NCBI RefSeq assembly: GCF_036636695.1
Contig: NZ_JAVWNW010000013.1
Length of the DNA: 51,088 bases
Strand: one strand, 5' to 3'
From: Anaerorhabdus sp036636695
GTDB taxonomy: Bacteria > Bacillota_I > Bacilli_A > Erysipelotrichales > Erysipelotrichaceae
The notes beneath the pieces are model-generated. The model was not told where the DNA came from. It saw only the letters and a program-made list of their open reading frames with translations, and searched no databases. Of this stretch, positions 44,639-51,088 are shown piece after piece. Position 1 is the first letter of the stretch, and each line of letters starts with the position of its first letter. Made by a program: the position numbers and the translations under genes.

Positions 44639-45031
44639 ATGGCAAATGCAAAATCAACAACACGTAAAAAACGTGTGCGTAAGAATGTCGCTAAAGGTGT
44701 AGCTCACATTCATTCAACGTTTAACAATACCATCGTGACTATCACTGACGAAGCTGGAAATGCTATCGCTTGGTCAAGTGCTGGAGCGTTAGGATATAAA
44801 GGATCTCGTAAATCAACTCCATATGCTGCACAAATGTGTGGTGAAGCAGCTGCTAAAGCAGCAGTTGATCATGGAATGAAAGTAGTAGAAGTAAGCGTTA
44901 AAGGACCTGGTCCTGGACGTGAAGCAGCTGTTAGATCACTTCAAACAGCAGGACTTGAAATTACAGTTATCAATGATGTAACTCCAATTCCACATAACGG
45001 ATGTCGTCCACCAAAACGACCTCGTGGTTAA
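44639..45031 (+). CDS. rpsK: 30S ribosomal protein S11
   Basis: The 130-residue product has GVAHIHSTFNNTIVTITD, KGSRKSTPYAAQ and NGCRPPKRPRG at the C-terminus. It forms part of the platform and mRNA exit region. Confidence 0.98.
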   Translation: MANAKSTTRKKRVRKNVAKGVAHIHSTFNNTIVTITDEAGNAIAWSSAGALGYKGSRKSTPYAAQMCGEAAAKAAVDHGMKVVEVSVKGPGPGREAAVRSLQTAGLEITVINDVTPIPHNGCRPPKRPRG

Positions 45032-45056
45032 TAGATAGAGAAGGAGGGAACACGAT

Positions 45057-46016
45057 ATGCAAAAATTTGAACGTGCCAATTTTGAAGTTAAGGAATATGT
45101 TGAATCAGATAATTACGGAAAATTCGTAATTGAACCTTTGGAAAGAGGTTTTGGAACAACAATCGGAAATGCACTTAGACGTGTTTTACTTTCCTCTTTA
45201 CCGGGAGCAGCTGTTTACTGCATTAAAGTAGATGGCGTTTATCATGAATTCACTTCAATTCCAGGTGTATTAGAAGACGTTACTATGATGATTCTAAACA
45301 TCAAACAATTGATTATGAAAATTGAAGATGATGAAATCTATACCTTAAAGATTTCAGCAAAAGGACCATGCACTGTTACAGCAGGTGATATTATTTGCCC
45401 TGCTGGTGTAGAAGTTTTAAACAAAGATCTAGAAATTGCTCATCTTGAAAAAGGTGGCGTTCTTGAAATGGAATTGAAAGCTCGTAACGGCCGTGGCTAC
45501 ATAAGTGCTGACGGTAATAAAGCACTTTATCAAGGATCATCTCAAGGTATTGGAACTGTTTATACAGATTCAATTTATACACCAATTGAACGCGTTGCAT
45601 ATGAAGTTGAACCTACTCGTGTAGGACAAGATGCTAAATATGATCGTTTAGTTGTTGAAGTATATACTAATGGTTCAATTACTCCTCAAATGTCTTTGGC
45701 ATTAGGGTCTAAGATTCTTATTGACCACCTTGACATTTTAGCTAATATTCAAGATTCAGTAGTGGATATGGAATCTTGCATTAAAGACGCTAATGGCGAA
45801 GTAGTTAATAAAGGTCTAGTAATGATGATTGAAGATTTAGACTTATCTGTACGTTCTTATAACTGTTTAAAACGTGCTGGTATTCAAACTGTTGAGGAAT
45901 TAACTCAAAAGACTGAAGATGAAATGATGAGAGTTCGTAACTTAGGTAAGAAGTCTCTTAAAGAAGTTAAAGATAAAATCTATGAACTTGGTTTTAGCTT
46001 TAAATCATTTGACTAA
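45057..46016 (+). CDS. rpoA: DNA-directed RNA polymerase subunit alpha
   Basis: The 319-residue product has an N-terminal dimerisation domain with FVIEPLERGFGTTIGNALRR and an intact C-terminal domain with LDLSVRSYNCLKRAGI and RNLGKKSLKEVKDK, which binds UP elements and activators. Note the A-rich DNA upstream of rRNA promoters P2 and P3 in this window, a likely target. Confidence 0.98.
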   Translation: MQKFERANFEVKEYVESDNYGKFVIEPLERGFGTTIGNALRRVLLSSLPGAAVYCIKVDGVYHEFTSIPGVLEDVTMMILNIKQLIMKIEDDEIYTLKISAKGPCTVTAGDIICPAGVEVLNKDLEIAHLEKGGVLEMELKARNGRGYISADGNKALYQGSSQGIGTVYTDSIYTPIERVAYEVEPTRVGQDAKYDRLVVEVYTNGSITPQMSLALGSKILIDHLDILANIQDSVVDMESCIKDANGEVVNKGLVMMIEDLDLSVRSYNCLKRAGIQTVEELTQKTEDEMMRVRNLGKKSLKEVKDKIYELGFSFKSFD

Positions 46017-46036
46017 TAGCAAGGAGGAATAGGACA

Positions 46037-46399
46037 ATGTGGAATCGTAAATTTGGACGTAATGCTGACCATCGTAAAGCGATGCTTAGAAATATGGCAA
46101 CATCAGTAATCCTTCATGGGAAAATCGAAACTACTGAAATGAAGGCAAAAGATCTTCGCTCAGTTGTTGATGAAATGATTACTTTAGGGAAACGCGGTGA
46201 CTTACACGCTCGTCGTCAAGCTGCTGCTTATATCCGTAACGTTGTTGCTGATGAAAAAACTGAACAAACAGTTCTTCAAAAATTATTTGACGAAGTTGCA
46301 CCAAAATACAAAGAACGTAATGGTGGATATACTCGTGTAATAAAAACTGGTAACCGCCGTGGAGATAATGCTCCAATGGCTATCATTGAATTAGTTTAG
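46037..46399 (+). CDS. rplQ: 50S ribosomal protein L17
   Basis: The 120-residue product starts MWNRKFGRNADHRKAMLRN, with TTEMKAKDLRSVVDEMI and a C-terminus in NAPMAIIELV. Last gene of the supercluster; the energy-coupling-factor transporter genes that often follow in Bacillota are absent here. Confidence 0.98.
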   Translation: MWNRKFGRNADHRKAMLRNMATSVILHGKIETTEMKAKDLRSVVDEMITLGKRGDLHARRQAAAYIRNVVADEKTEQTVLQKLFDEVAPKYKERNGGYTRVIKTGNRRGDNAPMAIIELV

Positions 46400-46410
46400 T
46401 TCAAACTTAA

Positions 46411-46441
46411 AAAACTCTAGTCTTCGGATTAGAGTTTTTTT
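46411..46441 (+). terminator. Terminator of the ribosomal supercluster
   Basis: A 12-bp stem with one G-T pair (46411-46422 with 46427-46438) is closed by a TTCG tetraloop and followed by T's. A very strong intrinsic terminator. Confidence 0.95.
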
Positions 46442-46509
46442 GTGGATAAAGAAACCAAGTCTTAAGAAATGATAACACTCTGATTTAAGTTCTTATGGCA
46501 ACATATATT

Positions 46510-46518
46510 TGATATAAT
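46510..46518 (+). promoter_or_regulatory. Extended -10 promoter giving a leaderless mRNA
   Basis: TGATATAAT is a perfect extended -10 ending only six bases before the ATG at 46525, so transcription should start at or next to the start codon. The -35 (TTCTTA, 46490-46495) is weak. No ribosome-binding site lies in the interval. Confidence 0.6.
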
Positions 46519-46524
46519 AGAAAC

Positions 46525-47721
46525 ATGAAAAAAATACTACTCGTAATTTTAATTATATTCTTAACAGGCTGTTCTAAAGGGACACAGCCGTCTTTTGATG
46601 CAACTTCTAATCCAAATACAAGCAATGAAGTCTTCGATTATTATAATCAAAGCTTAGATAGTTTTATTTTTGCGGAAAGTGAATTACCACTGGATAAAGA
46701 AGGAAATTCAGTTTCTTGGCAAATACAAGAAGGTAATGCTGAAATCATTGATAATAAAATTATTAAAACAGATGAGGCAAAAGAGTATGAACCACTTGTT
46801 TTGAAATTAGTGATTAATAATGAAGAATTCATTTTTGAAAATTTATTATTATTAGATCCACGGGTTGGCTATGTAATGAGTTATTTTGGTGGTAGTGAAG
46901 AAAATTATGAAAATCCAAAACTTGCGTATACATATAATGGAACATTATGGTATCTCTTGAATAACGATGAACCTATCTTTACCGCAAAGATAGGAACAAA
47001 ACAAGTACGTGATCCATTTATTGTGAGAATGAAAGATGGTAGCTTTGCGATGATTGCGACCCAGGGATGGGATAATCCTTCAATTTATGCTTGGGATAGT
47101 AAAGATGGAGTAACTTTTGAAAACGAAAGGTTACTACAAGTTAATAAGTCATCAGATAAACTTAAAATGTCAGAAAAACAAGCATGGGCACCGGAGGCAT
47201 TTTATGATCGCCGGATTGATGAATATGTAATTTATTGGTCTAGTCCCAAGGATGGCGGAATGTATTATAATTTATCACCTGACTTGAATGAAATTTCTTA
47301 TCCTGAAAAATTATTGGATACAGGATATCCAGTAATAGATGGAACAATTATAAAGAATGGATATAAGTATACAATTGTATTAAAAGATGAAAGAGAACCA
47401 ATGGAGGAACACTCACAACTATTTTTGGGATATTCGGATAGTGATTACTTAGGGTTTGATGAGTTTTCAGAAACATATATTACAGGGCATCAAAGTGAAG
47501 GACCATTCTACATGAAAAGAGATTATGATTATATCCTTTACTATGATGATTATACGAGGAAACAATTTCAAGCAATGTTAACCTACGATGTCAGTTCTGG
47601 TGAATTCAGTGAAGTAAACATGTTGACAGATGTTGTAGCACCTATGGAACAACCTAGACATGCGAGTATAATACCCGTAACATGGAAAGAACTAGAACGA
47701 CTAATCAATACATATCAATAA
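46525..47721 (+). CDS. Lipoprotein with GH43-like five-bladed beta-propeller
   Basis: The 398-residue product has a lipoprotein signal ending in FLTGC (Cys16). The C-terminal two thirds resembles glycoside hydrolase family 43/117-like propellers: RDPFI with Asp163 (candidate base), AWAPEAFYD with Glu224, and EGPFYMK with Glu325 (candidate acid). It may cleave or bind arabinose- or xylose-containing glycans at the cell surface. Residues 20-120 are an Ig-like region with no clear family. ATG 46525 is the only Met that gives the signal peptide. There is no Shine-Dalgarno, which fits a leaderless message. Confidence 0.78.
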   Translation: MKKILLVILIIFLTGCSKGTQPSFDATSNPNTSNEVFDYYNQSLDSFIFAESELPLDKEGNSVSWQIQEGNAEIIDNKIIKTDEAKEYEPLVLKLVINNEEFIFENLLLLDPRVGYVMSYFGGSEENYENPKLAYTYNGTLWYLLNNDEPIFTAKIGTKQVRDPFIVRMKDGSFAMIATQGWDNPSIYAWDSKDGVTFENERLLQVNKSSDKLKMSEKQAWAPEAFYDRRIDEYVIYWSSPKDGGMYYNLSPDLNEISYPEKLLDTGYPVIDGTIIKNGYKYTIVLKDEREPMEEHSQLFLGYSDSDYLGFDEFSETYITGHQSEGPFYMKRDYDYILYYDDYTRKQFQAMLTYDVSSGEFSEVNMLTDVVAPMEQPRHASIIPVTWKELERLINTYQ

Positions 47722-47729
47722 CTTAATGG

Positions 47730-47764
47730 AAAGAGTTGCGTAAAATTAAATAGCTACTCTTTTT
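47730..47764 (+). terminator. Terminator after the GH43-like gene
   Basis: AAAGAGT and ACTCTTT arms plus an inner GC/GC pair across one mismatch, with an A-rich loop, run into TTTTTAT. Moderate strength. Confidence 0.6.
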
Positions 47765-47779
47765 ATAATTATGGAAAAT

Positions 47780-47814
47780 TGATATAATTTAGACTAGCTT
47801 GAGCAAACCTCAAG
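47780..47814 (+). promoter_or_regulatory. Extended -10 promoter and leader hairpin of the second lipoprotein
   Basis: TGATATAAT (47780-47788) repeats the exact element found before the previous gene, but here a normal leader follows. Right at the predicted start is a hairpin, CTTGAG-CAAAC-CTCAAG (47798-47814), then the GGTGA ribosome-binding site. Confidence 0.55.
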
Positions 47815-47833
47815 GAAAAGTAAAGGTGAAGAA

Positions 47834-48931
47834 ATGAAAAAAATTAATATATTAGTCATGATTCTAGCATTAGTATTGGTTGGATGTACAGCAAAGGTTG
47901 AAGATAATAGCGCACTATTAAAAGAGTATAGTGATGCAATGAAAGCAACAAAGAGTTTGGATAATTACACATTAACTAATTCTGTTAAGCAAACAAATGA
48001 AATTGATGAAATAAAATATTCAGTACAAAATGATGAAATTATTTATTCAAACAATATGGATAATAAAAATGAAGTTTCAATTTATAATTCAACTGATTAT
48101 GAAATTGAAGGTACAAGTGAAATAACTGAGAGTAATTTGTGGTATCAAGATGGATTTTTATATTTAGAAGAAGCTGATACTAAACAAAAAACAAATGCTG
48201 ACTATGCAGAATTCATGACACTATACATGCAAAATATTACGATGAGTGCATATGATACGCCAACAGTAAAGAAATTATTAGATTCAAAAACTGTAGGAGA
48301 TGCTAGTTATTATAAACTAGAGCTTGATCCAGAATATGTAAAAGAGCTAGCTGGACTTTTGTTTGGACTAAATGAAACAAATGTAACTGTACAAAGTGGA
48401 ACGATAGAATATGAAATACAAAATGGATTAGTTAAGAATAGAGAATTTGATATTGAAGTAAGTGTAGAATCGGAAAAACTAAAAACACATACCATTATTA
48501 GTCAAATATGGAGTAATGAAGGAACAACTGTTGTTGAGTATCCACTTGATTTAGATGCTTTTGTAACATCTCAAGAAACCACAAAAGATTCTGCAACTAA
48601 TATTGAAGAACTTAGAAAAAGTTTGATTGATAAATATGGATATGAAGTTGAGGGGGAAAATGATTTAATACTTTCATATGATTGGGGCACAGAAATTTAT
48701 ATTTTCAATTTTGAAGAATCAACATTTAGCCTAAAAACAAATAAAGATACTTTTGTATATAACTGGAATACCGATAGTGCTAAAGTTAGTGGAAGTAAAT
48801 GTACATATGACTTCATGAATGAAGAATCAAAAGACTGTACTGAAGAAGAATTAGAAAATGTAAAACTAGCAAAGGAAGTATTCTTAGAAGAATTAGCTTA
48901 TAATGACATGCTTATCAGTGAAATAAAATAA
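47834..48931 (+). CDS. Lipoprotein of unknown function
   Basis: The 365-residue product has a signal ending LALVLVGC (Cys18), so it should be lipid-anchored outside the membrane. The mature part is acidic and rich in N, E, S and T, with beta-strand patterns like those of LppX/LolA-like or DUF6612-type sheet proteins; I do not recognise a family with confidence. A single-gene unit with its own promoter. No cysteine or catalytic motif stands out apart from two late Cys (near KCTYDF and KDCTEE) that could form a disulfide. Confidence 0.7.
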   Translation: MKKINILVMILALVLVGCTAKVEDNSALLKEYSDAMKATKSLDNYTLTNSVKQTNEIDEIKYSVQNDEIIYSNNMDNKNEVSIYNSTDYEIEGTSEITESNLWYQDGFLYLEEADTKQKTNADYAEFMTLYMQNITMSAYDTPTVKKLLDSKTVGDASYYKLELDPEYVKELAGLLFGLNETNVTVQSGTIEYEIQNGLVKNREFDIEVSVESEKLKTHTIISQIWSNEGTTVVEYPLDLDAFVTSQETTKDSATNIEELRKSLIDKYGYEVEGENDLILSYDWGTEIYIFNFEESTFSLKTNKDTFVYNWNTDSAKVSGSKCTYDFMNEESKDCTEEELENVKLAKEVFLEELAYNDMLISEIK

Positions 48932-48956
48932 ATATAGACAAATAGATAGAGTTATA

Positions 48957-49023
48957 TTGAATGAAGTGTGTTCTTCATTTACAATAGTTGCAAGGACTAT
49001 TTTAGAAATAGACTTTGTAACTA
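48957..49023 (+). promoter_or_regulatory. Promoter of the ACT/PFL operon with two overlapping dyads
   Basis: TTGAAT (48957-48962), 17 nt, TACAAT (48980-48985). Inside the spacer is AATGAAG (48960-48966) with CTTCATT (48973-48979). Across the predicted start is a longer dyad: AGTTGCAAGG (48986-48995) with CTTTGTAACT (49013-49022) by two G-T pairs, and inside it CTATTT with AAATAG. These could be protein operators; the second could instead fold in RNA if the true start is further upstream. Confidence 0.55.
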
Positions 49024-49062
49024 AGAATAGTTAATGTTTTGGGAAAAGGTGAGGGAAAAGAT

Positions 49063-49332
49063 ATGAAAGCAGTAATTTCAGTAGTAGGGAAAGATAGAAC
49101 AGGGATTTTAGCGTTTGTGAGTAATGAGTGTCTAGATTATGGGGCAAATATTGTAGATGTATCACAAACAGTACTACAAGATGTATTTAATATGTTTATG
49201 ATTGTTGAAATTAACAAGAACACGGATGGTTTTGTAGAATTTGTAAATCATATGGAAGAAAAAGGAAAAGCAAATAATTTGGTTATCCATGTTATGCATG
49301 AAGATATTTTCAATGCTATGCATACAATTTAG
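49063..49332 (+). CDS. ACT-domain protein (UPF0237 type)
   Basis: The 89-residue product is a single ACT domain: KAVISVVGKDRTGILAFVSN followed by NIVDVSQTVLQDVFNMFMIV. ACT domains bind amino acids or other small ligands. The frame is open 8 codons further up (GTTTTGGGAAAAGG region), but ATG 49063 gives the family N-terminus, with GGTGAGG before it. It lies 8 nt before the PFL gene, a pairing widely conserved in Bacillota and archaea. The ligand is unknown. Confidence 0.88.
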   Translation: MKAVISVVGKDRTGILAFVSNECLDYGANIVDVSQTVLQDVFNMFMIVEINKNTDGFVEFVNHMEEKGKANNLVIHVMHEDIFNAMHTI

Positions 49333-49340
49333 GTGAAGAT

Positions 49341-50699
49341 ATGTTGAATACAAACAAAATTGTCGAAACGATTACAATGATTCAGGAAGAAGATTTAGAT
49401 ATTCGTACAATCACAATGGGAATTTCATTACTGGATTGTGCAGATACTGATATTCATAAATCATGTGAAAAAGTTTATAACAAGATTACAACGGTTGCGA
49501 AGGATTTAGTACGTATTGGAGATGAGATTTCTAAAGAGTATGGAATTCCTATCATTAATAAAAGAGTATCTGTAACACCCATCAGCATGTTAGTTGATGT
49601 AAGTGGTGGAGATCCAGTTGAATATGCCAAGACATTAGACCGTGCTGCTGATACGATTGGTATTAATTTCATTGGGGGTTATTCAGCACTAGTGCAAAAA
49701 GGAATGACAAAGGGCGAAAAGAAATTGATTGATTCTATCCCGGTTGCCTTATCAGTTACAAATAAAGTGTGTAGTAGTGTCAATATTGGGTCTACACGTG
49801 CAGGAATTAATATGGATGCAGTTAAACTAATGGGAGAAATTGTTGTAAAGAGTGCAGAACTTACAAAAGACAATCAATGCCTAGGGGCTGCTAAACTTGT
49901 TGTTTTCTGTAATGCAGTAGAAGATAATCCATTTATGGCAGGTGCATTCCATGGTGTATCTGAGCCTGAACTTGTTTTAAATGTTGGGGTTTCAGGTCCA
50001 GGGGTAGTTCGTAGTGCCATTAAAAAAGCTGGAAAAGATTGTTCAATGGATGAAGTGGCAGAAATTATTAAAAAAACAGCATTCAAAATTACACGAATGG
50101 GTCAACTAGTAGGTACAGTTGCAAGTGAGCGTTTAGGAGTTCCTTTTGGAATTGTAGACTTATCCTTGGCACCAACACCTGCAGTAGGTGATTCGGTTGC
50201 ATATATTTTAGAAGAAATTGGTGTGGAACAATGTGGGGGACCTGGTACAACAGCATGCCTTGCGATGCTAAATGACGCTGTTAAAAAAGGTGGTGTCATG
50301 GCGAGTAGTAATGTTGGTGGACTTAGTGGCGCATTTATTCCTGTATCTGAAGATGCGGGAATGATTGAAGCTGCAAGGAGTGGTGCCTTATCTTTAGAAA
50401 AATTAGAAGCAATGACAGCTGTATGTTCAGTAGGATTGGATATGATTGTGGTACCTGGAGATACAAGTGCAGATATTATTTCTGGTATTATTGCAGATGA
50501 AGCTGCGATTGGAATGATTAATAGTAAGACAACTGCAGTAAGAATTATTCCTGCAATTGGGCATGAAGAAGATGAAGAACTAGAGTTTGGTGGATTACTA
50601 GGTAGTGGACCTATTATGAAGGTGAGCAAATATGCACCAACGGTAATGATGAAACGTGGAGGAAGAATACCTGCACCGATACAAAGTTTGAAGAATTAA
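49341..50699 (+). CDS. PFL family protein (UPF0210/DUF711)
   Basis: The 452-residue product belongs to UPF0210, related by fold to pyruvate formate-lyase but not known to catalyse that reaction. Conserved stretches include RTITMGISLLDC, NIGSTRAGINMDAV, FHGVSEPELVLNVGVSGPG, EQCGGPGTTACLAMLNDAV and MIVVPGDTSADII. Its function is not established; pairing with an ACT protein suggests a ligand-regulated enzyme. Full length. A terminator follows directly. Confidence 0.9.
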   Translation: MLNTNKIVETITMIQEEDLDIRTITMGISLLDCADTDIHKSCEKVYNKITTVAKDLVRIGDEISKEYGIPIINKRVSVTPISMLVDVSGGDPVEYAKTLDRAADTIGINFIGGYSALVQKGMTKGEKKLIDSIPVALSVTNKVCSSVNIGSTRAGINMDAVKLMGEIVVKSAELTKDNQCLGAAKLVVFCNAVEDNPFMAGAFHGVSEPELVLNVGVSGPGVVRSAIKKAGKDCSMDEVAEIIKKTAFKITRMGQLVGTVASERLGVPFGIVDLSLAPTPAVGDSVAYILEEIGVEQCGGPGTTACLAMLNDAVKKGGVMASSNVGGLSGAFIPVSEDAGMIEAARSGALSLEKLEAMTAVCSVGLDMIVVPGDTSADIISGIIADEAAIGMINSKTTAVRIIPAIGHEEDEELEFGGLLGSGPIMKVSKYAPTVMMKRGGRIPAPIQSLKN

Positions 50700-50726
50700 T
50701 GAGGGAAAAACGCCCTCATTTTTTTA
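50698..50726 (+). terminator. Terminator of the ACT/PFL operon
   Basis: AATGAGGG (50698-50705) pairs with CCCTCATT (50713-50720), followed by a T-run; it starts in the stop codon. Confidence 0.9.
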
Positions 50727-50761
50727 TGAAAAAACTTTTTTGATTTATTTTCAAAAAACAC

Positions 50762-50790
50762 TTGCAAGTTATTAGTATCTGTTATATATT
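50762..50790 (+). promoter_or_regulatory. rRNA operon promoter P1
   Basis: TTGCAA (50762-50767), 17 nt, TATATT (50785-50790). AAAGCTGACTC follows, with the G at +7 from the -10, as in P2 and P3. A TTAACAAA/TTTGTTAA hairpin (50833-50852) lies between P1 and P2. The 50727-51088 stretch has no protein gene. Confidence 0.75.
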
Positions 50791-50870
50791 ATTAAAGCTG
50801 ACTCGTAGAGAAGGCTTGAATAACATGATTTCTTAACAAAAAACTTTGTTAAAAAAAAGAAAAAATATGC

Positions 50871-50899
50871 TTGCATATGACTTCGAAATGTTATACAAT
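50871..50899 (+). promoter_or_regulatory. rRNA operon promoter P2
   Basis: TTGCAT (50871-50876), 17 nt, TACAAT (50894-50899), then AACAAAGCTGACTC. A-rich DNA upstream (50851-50866) may act as an UP element for the alpha subunit. Confidence 0.8.
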
Positions 50900-50970
50900 A
50901 ACAAAGCTGACTCAGGGAAGCAATTGATAACAAAGCTCGCAAAACTTTCAAAAAAAACTGAAAATAATGC

Positions 50971-50999
50971 TTGCAAAAAAAACTAAATTGTTATACAAT
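50971..50999 (+). promoter_or_regulatory. rRNA operon promoter P3
   Basis: TTGCAA (50971-50976), 17 nt, TACAAT (50994-50999), then AAACAAGCTGA. Exactly 100 bp after P2. A-tracts upstream again suggest an UP element. A conserved G at the expected start would fit GTP-initiated rRNA transcription as in Bacillus (inference). Confidence 0.8.
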
Positions 51000-51033
51000 A
51001 AACAAGCTGAACCGCTGAGGTAAACAGCAATTC

Positions 51034-51088
51034 TGATCTTTGAAAACTGAATAGGAAATTAAACAACGAACGTCAAAAAAAGGATAAG
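51034..51088 (+). promoter_or_regulatory. boxA-like element and pre-16S leader
   Basis: TGATCTTTGAAAACTG (from 51034) resembles the boxA antitermination site and the CTTTGAAAACT stretch that precedes 16S rRNA in Bacillota operons. No 16S sequence (AGAGTTTGAT) is reached before the window ends, so the gene should begin within roughly the next hundred bases. Confidence 0.7.

Noticed and set aside
50102..50629. Long antisense reading frame (175 codons) opposite the PFL gene
   Set aside because: It mirrors a conserved gene, is rich in Ser/Pro/Ile as antisense frames are, and has no ribosome-binding site.
50833..50852. TTAACAAA/TTTGTTAA hairpin as a terminator between rRNA promoters
   Set aside because: It is followed by A's, not T's, on the plus strand, so it should not terminate P1 transcripts.
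1..51088. CRISPR array, prophage, insertion sequence or tRNA gene
   Set aside because: I saw no spaced direct repeats, phage or transposase genes, or cloverleaf-forming sequences with GTTCRA-type T-arms.

Overview
The window comes from a low-GC Gram-positive bacterium (Bacillota). TGA is used as a stop and Shine-Dalgarno sites are strong. Class Erysipelotrichia or a close relative is my best guess. The reasons are a Firmicutes-type S12 with the N-terminal insertion, zinc-type S14 and L36, a zinc-binding adenylate kinase, no rpmD (L30) between rpsE and rplO, no map between adk and infA, and large secreted proteins with Thr/Pro linkers but no LPXTG signal. This assignment is inference; no 16S sequence lies inside the window.

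Layout. (1) 1-3675: 3' end of a large secreted beta-helix/Ig-like protein. (2) 3826-8272: str operon rpsL-rpsG-fusA-tuf, with its own promoter, an internal tuf promoter and a terminator. (3) 8322-32660: about 24 kb of accessory genes between tuf and rpsJ, which usually lie close together in Bacillota. These are a MarR regulator with a MATE exporter, a HAD phosphatase, a convergent alpha/beta hydrolase, a LacI-controlled sugar ABC importer with a Gfo/Idh/MocA dehydrogenase and a TIM-barrel isomerase, a VWA surface protein, a tandem HD/HD-GYP phosphohydrolase, a 2237-residue surface protein, a DUF1697 protein, a HEAT-like protein and a DUF1848 protein. (4) 32689-46441: the S10-spc-alpha ribosomal supercluster, rpsJ to rplQ, ending in a UUCG terminator. 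(5) 46510-50726: a GH43-like lipoprotein whose promoter predicts a leaderless mRNA, a second lipoprotein of unknown function, and an ACT-domain/PFL (UPF0210) pair. (6) 50727-51088: three tandem promoters and a boxA-like element, which are the leader of an rRNA operon whose 16S gene should begin just past the right edge.

How the genes work together. The ribosomal genes, SecY, Adk, IF-1, RNA polymerase alpha, EF-G, EF-Tu and the rRNA leader form one translation and transcription block. The sugar operon looks complete for uptake (binding lipoprotein, double ATPase, permease) followed by oxidation and isomerisation, under two cre/LacI-type operators. The surface locus pairs two membrane-anchored giants with a probable cyclic-dinucleotide hydrolase, each as its own transcription unit.

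I found no clear case of a wholly new multi-gene system. The most interesting items are small: a possible pseudoknot at the rplB ribosome-binding site, a long hairpin between adk and infA, a predicted leaderless lipoprotein mRNA, double dyads over the ACT/PFL promoter, and the triplicated rRNA promoter unit. All are sequence readings made by eye, without database searches.
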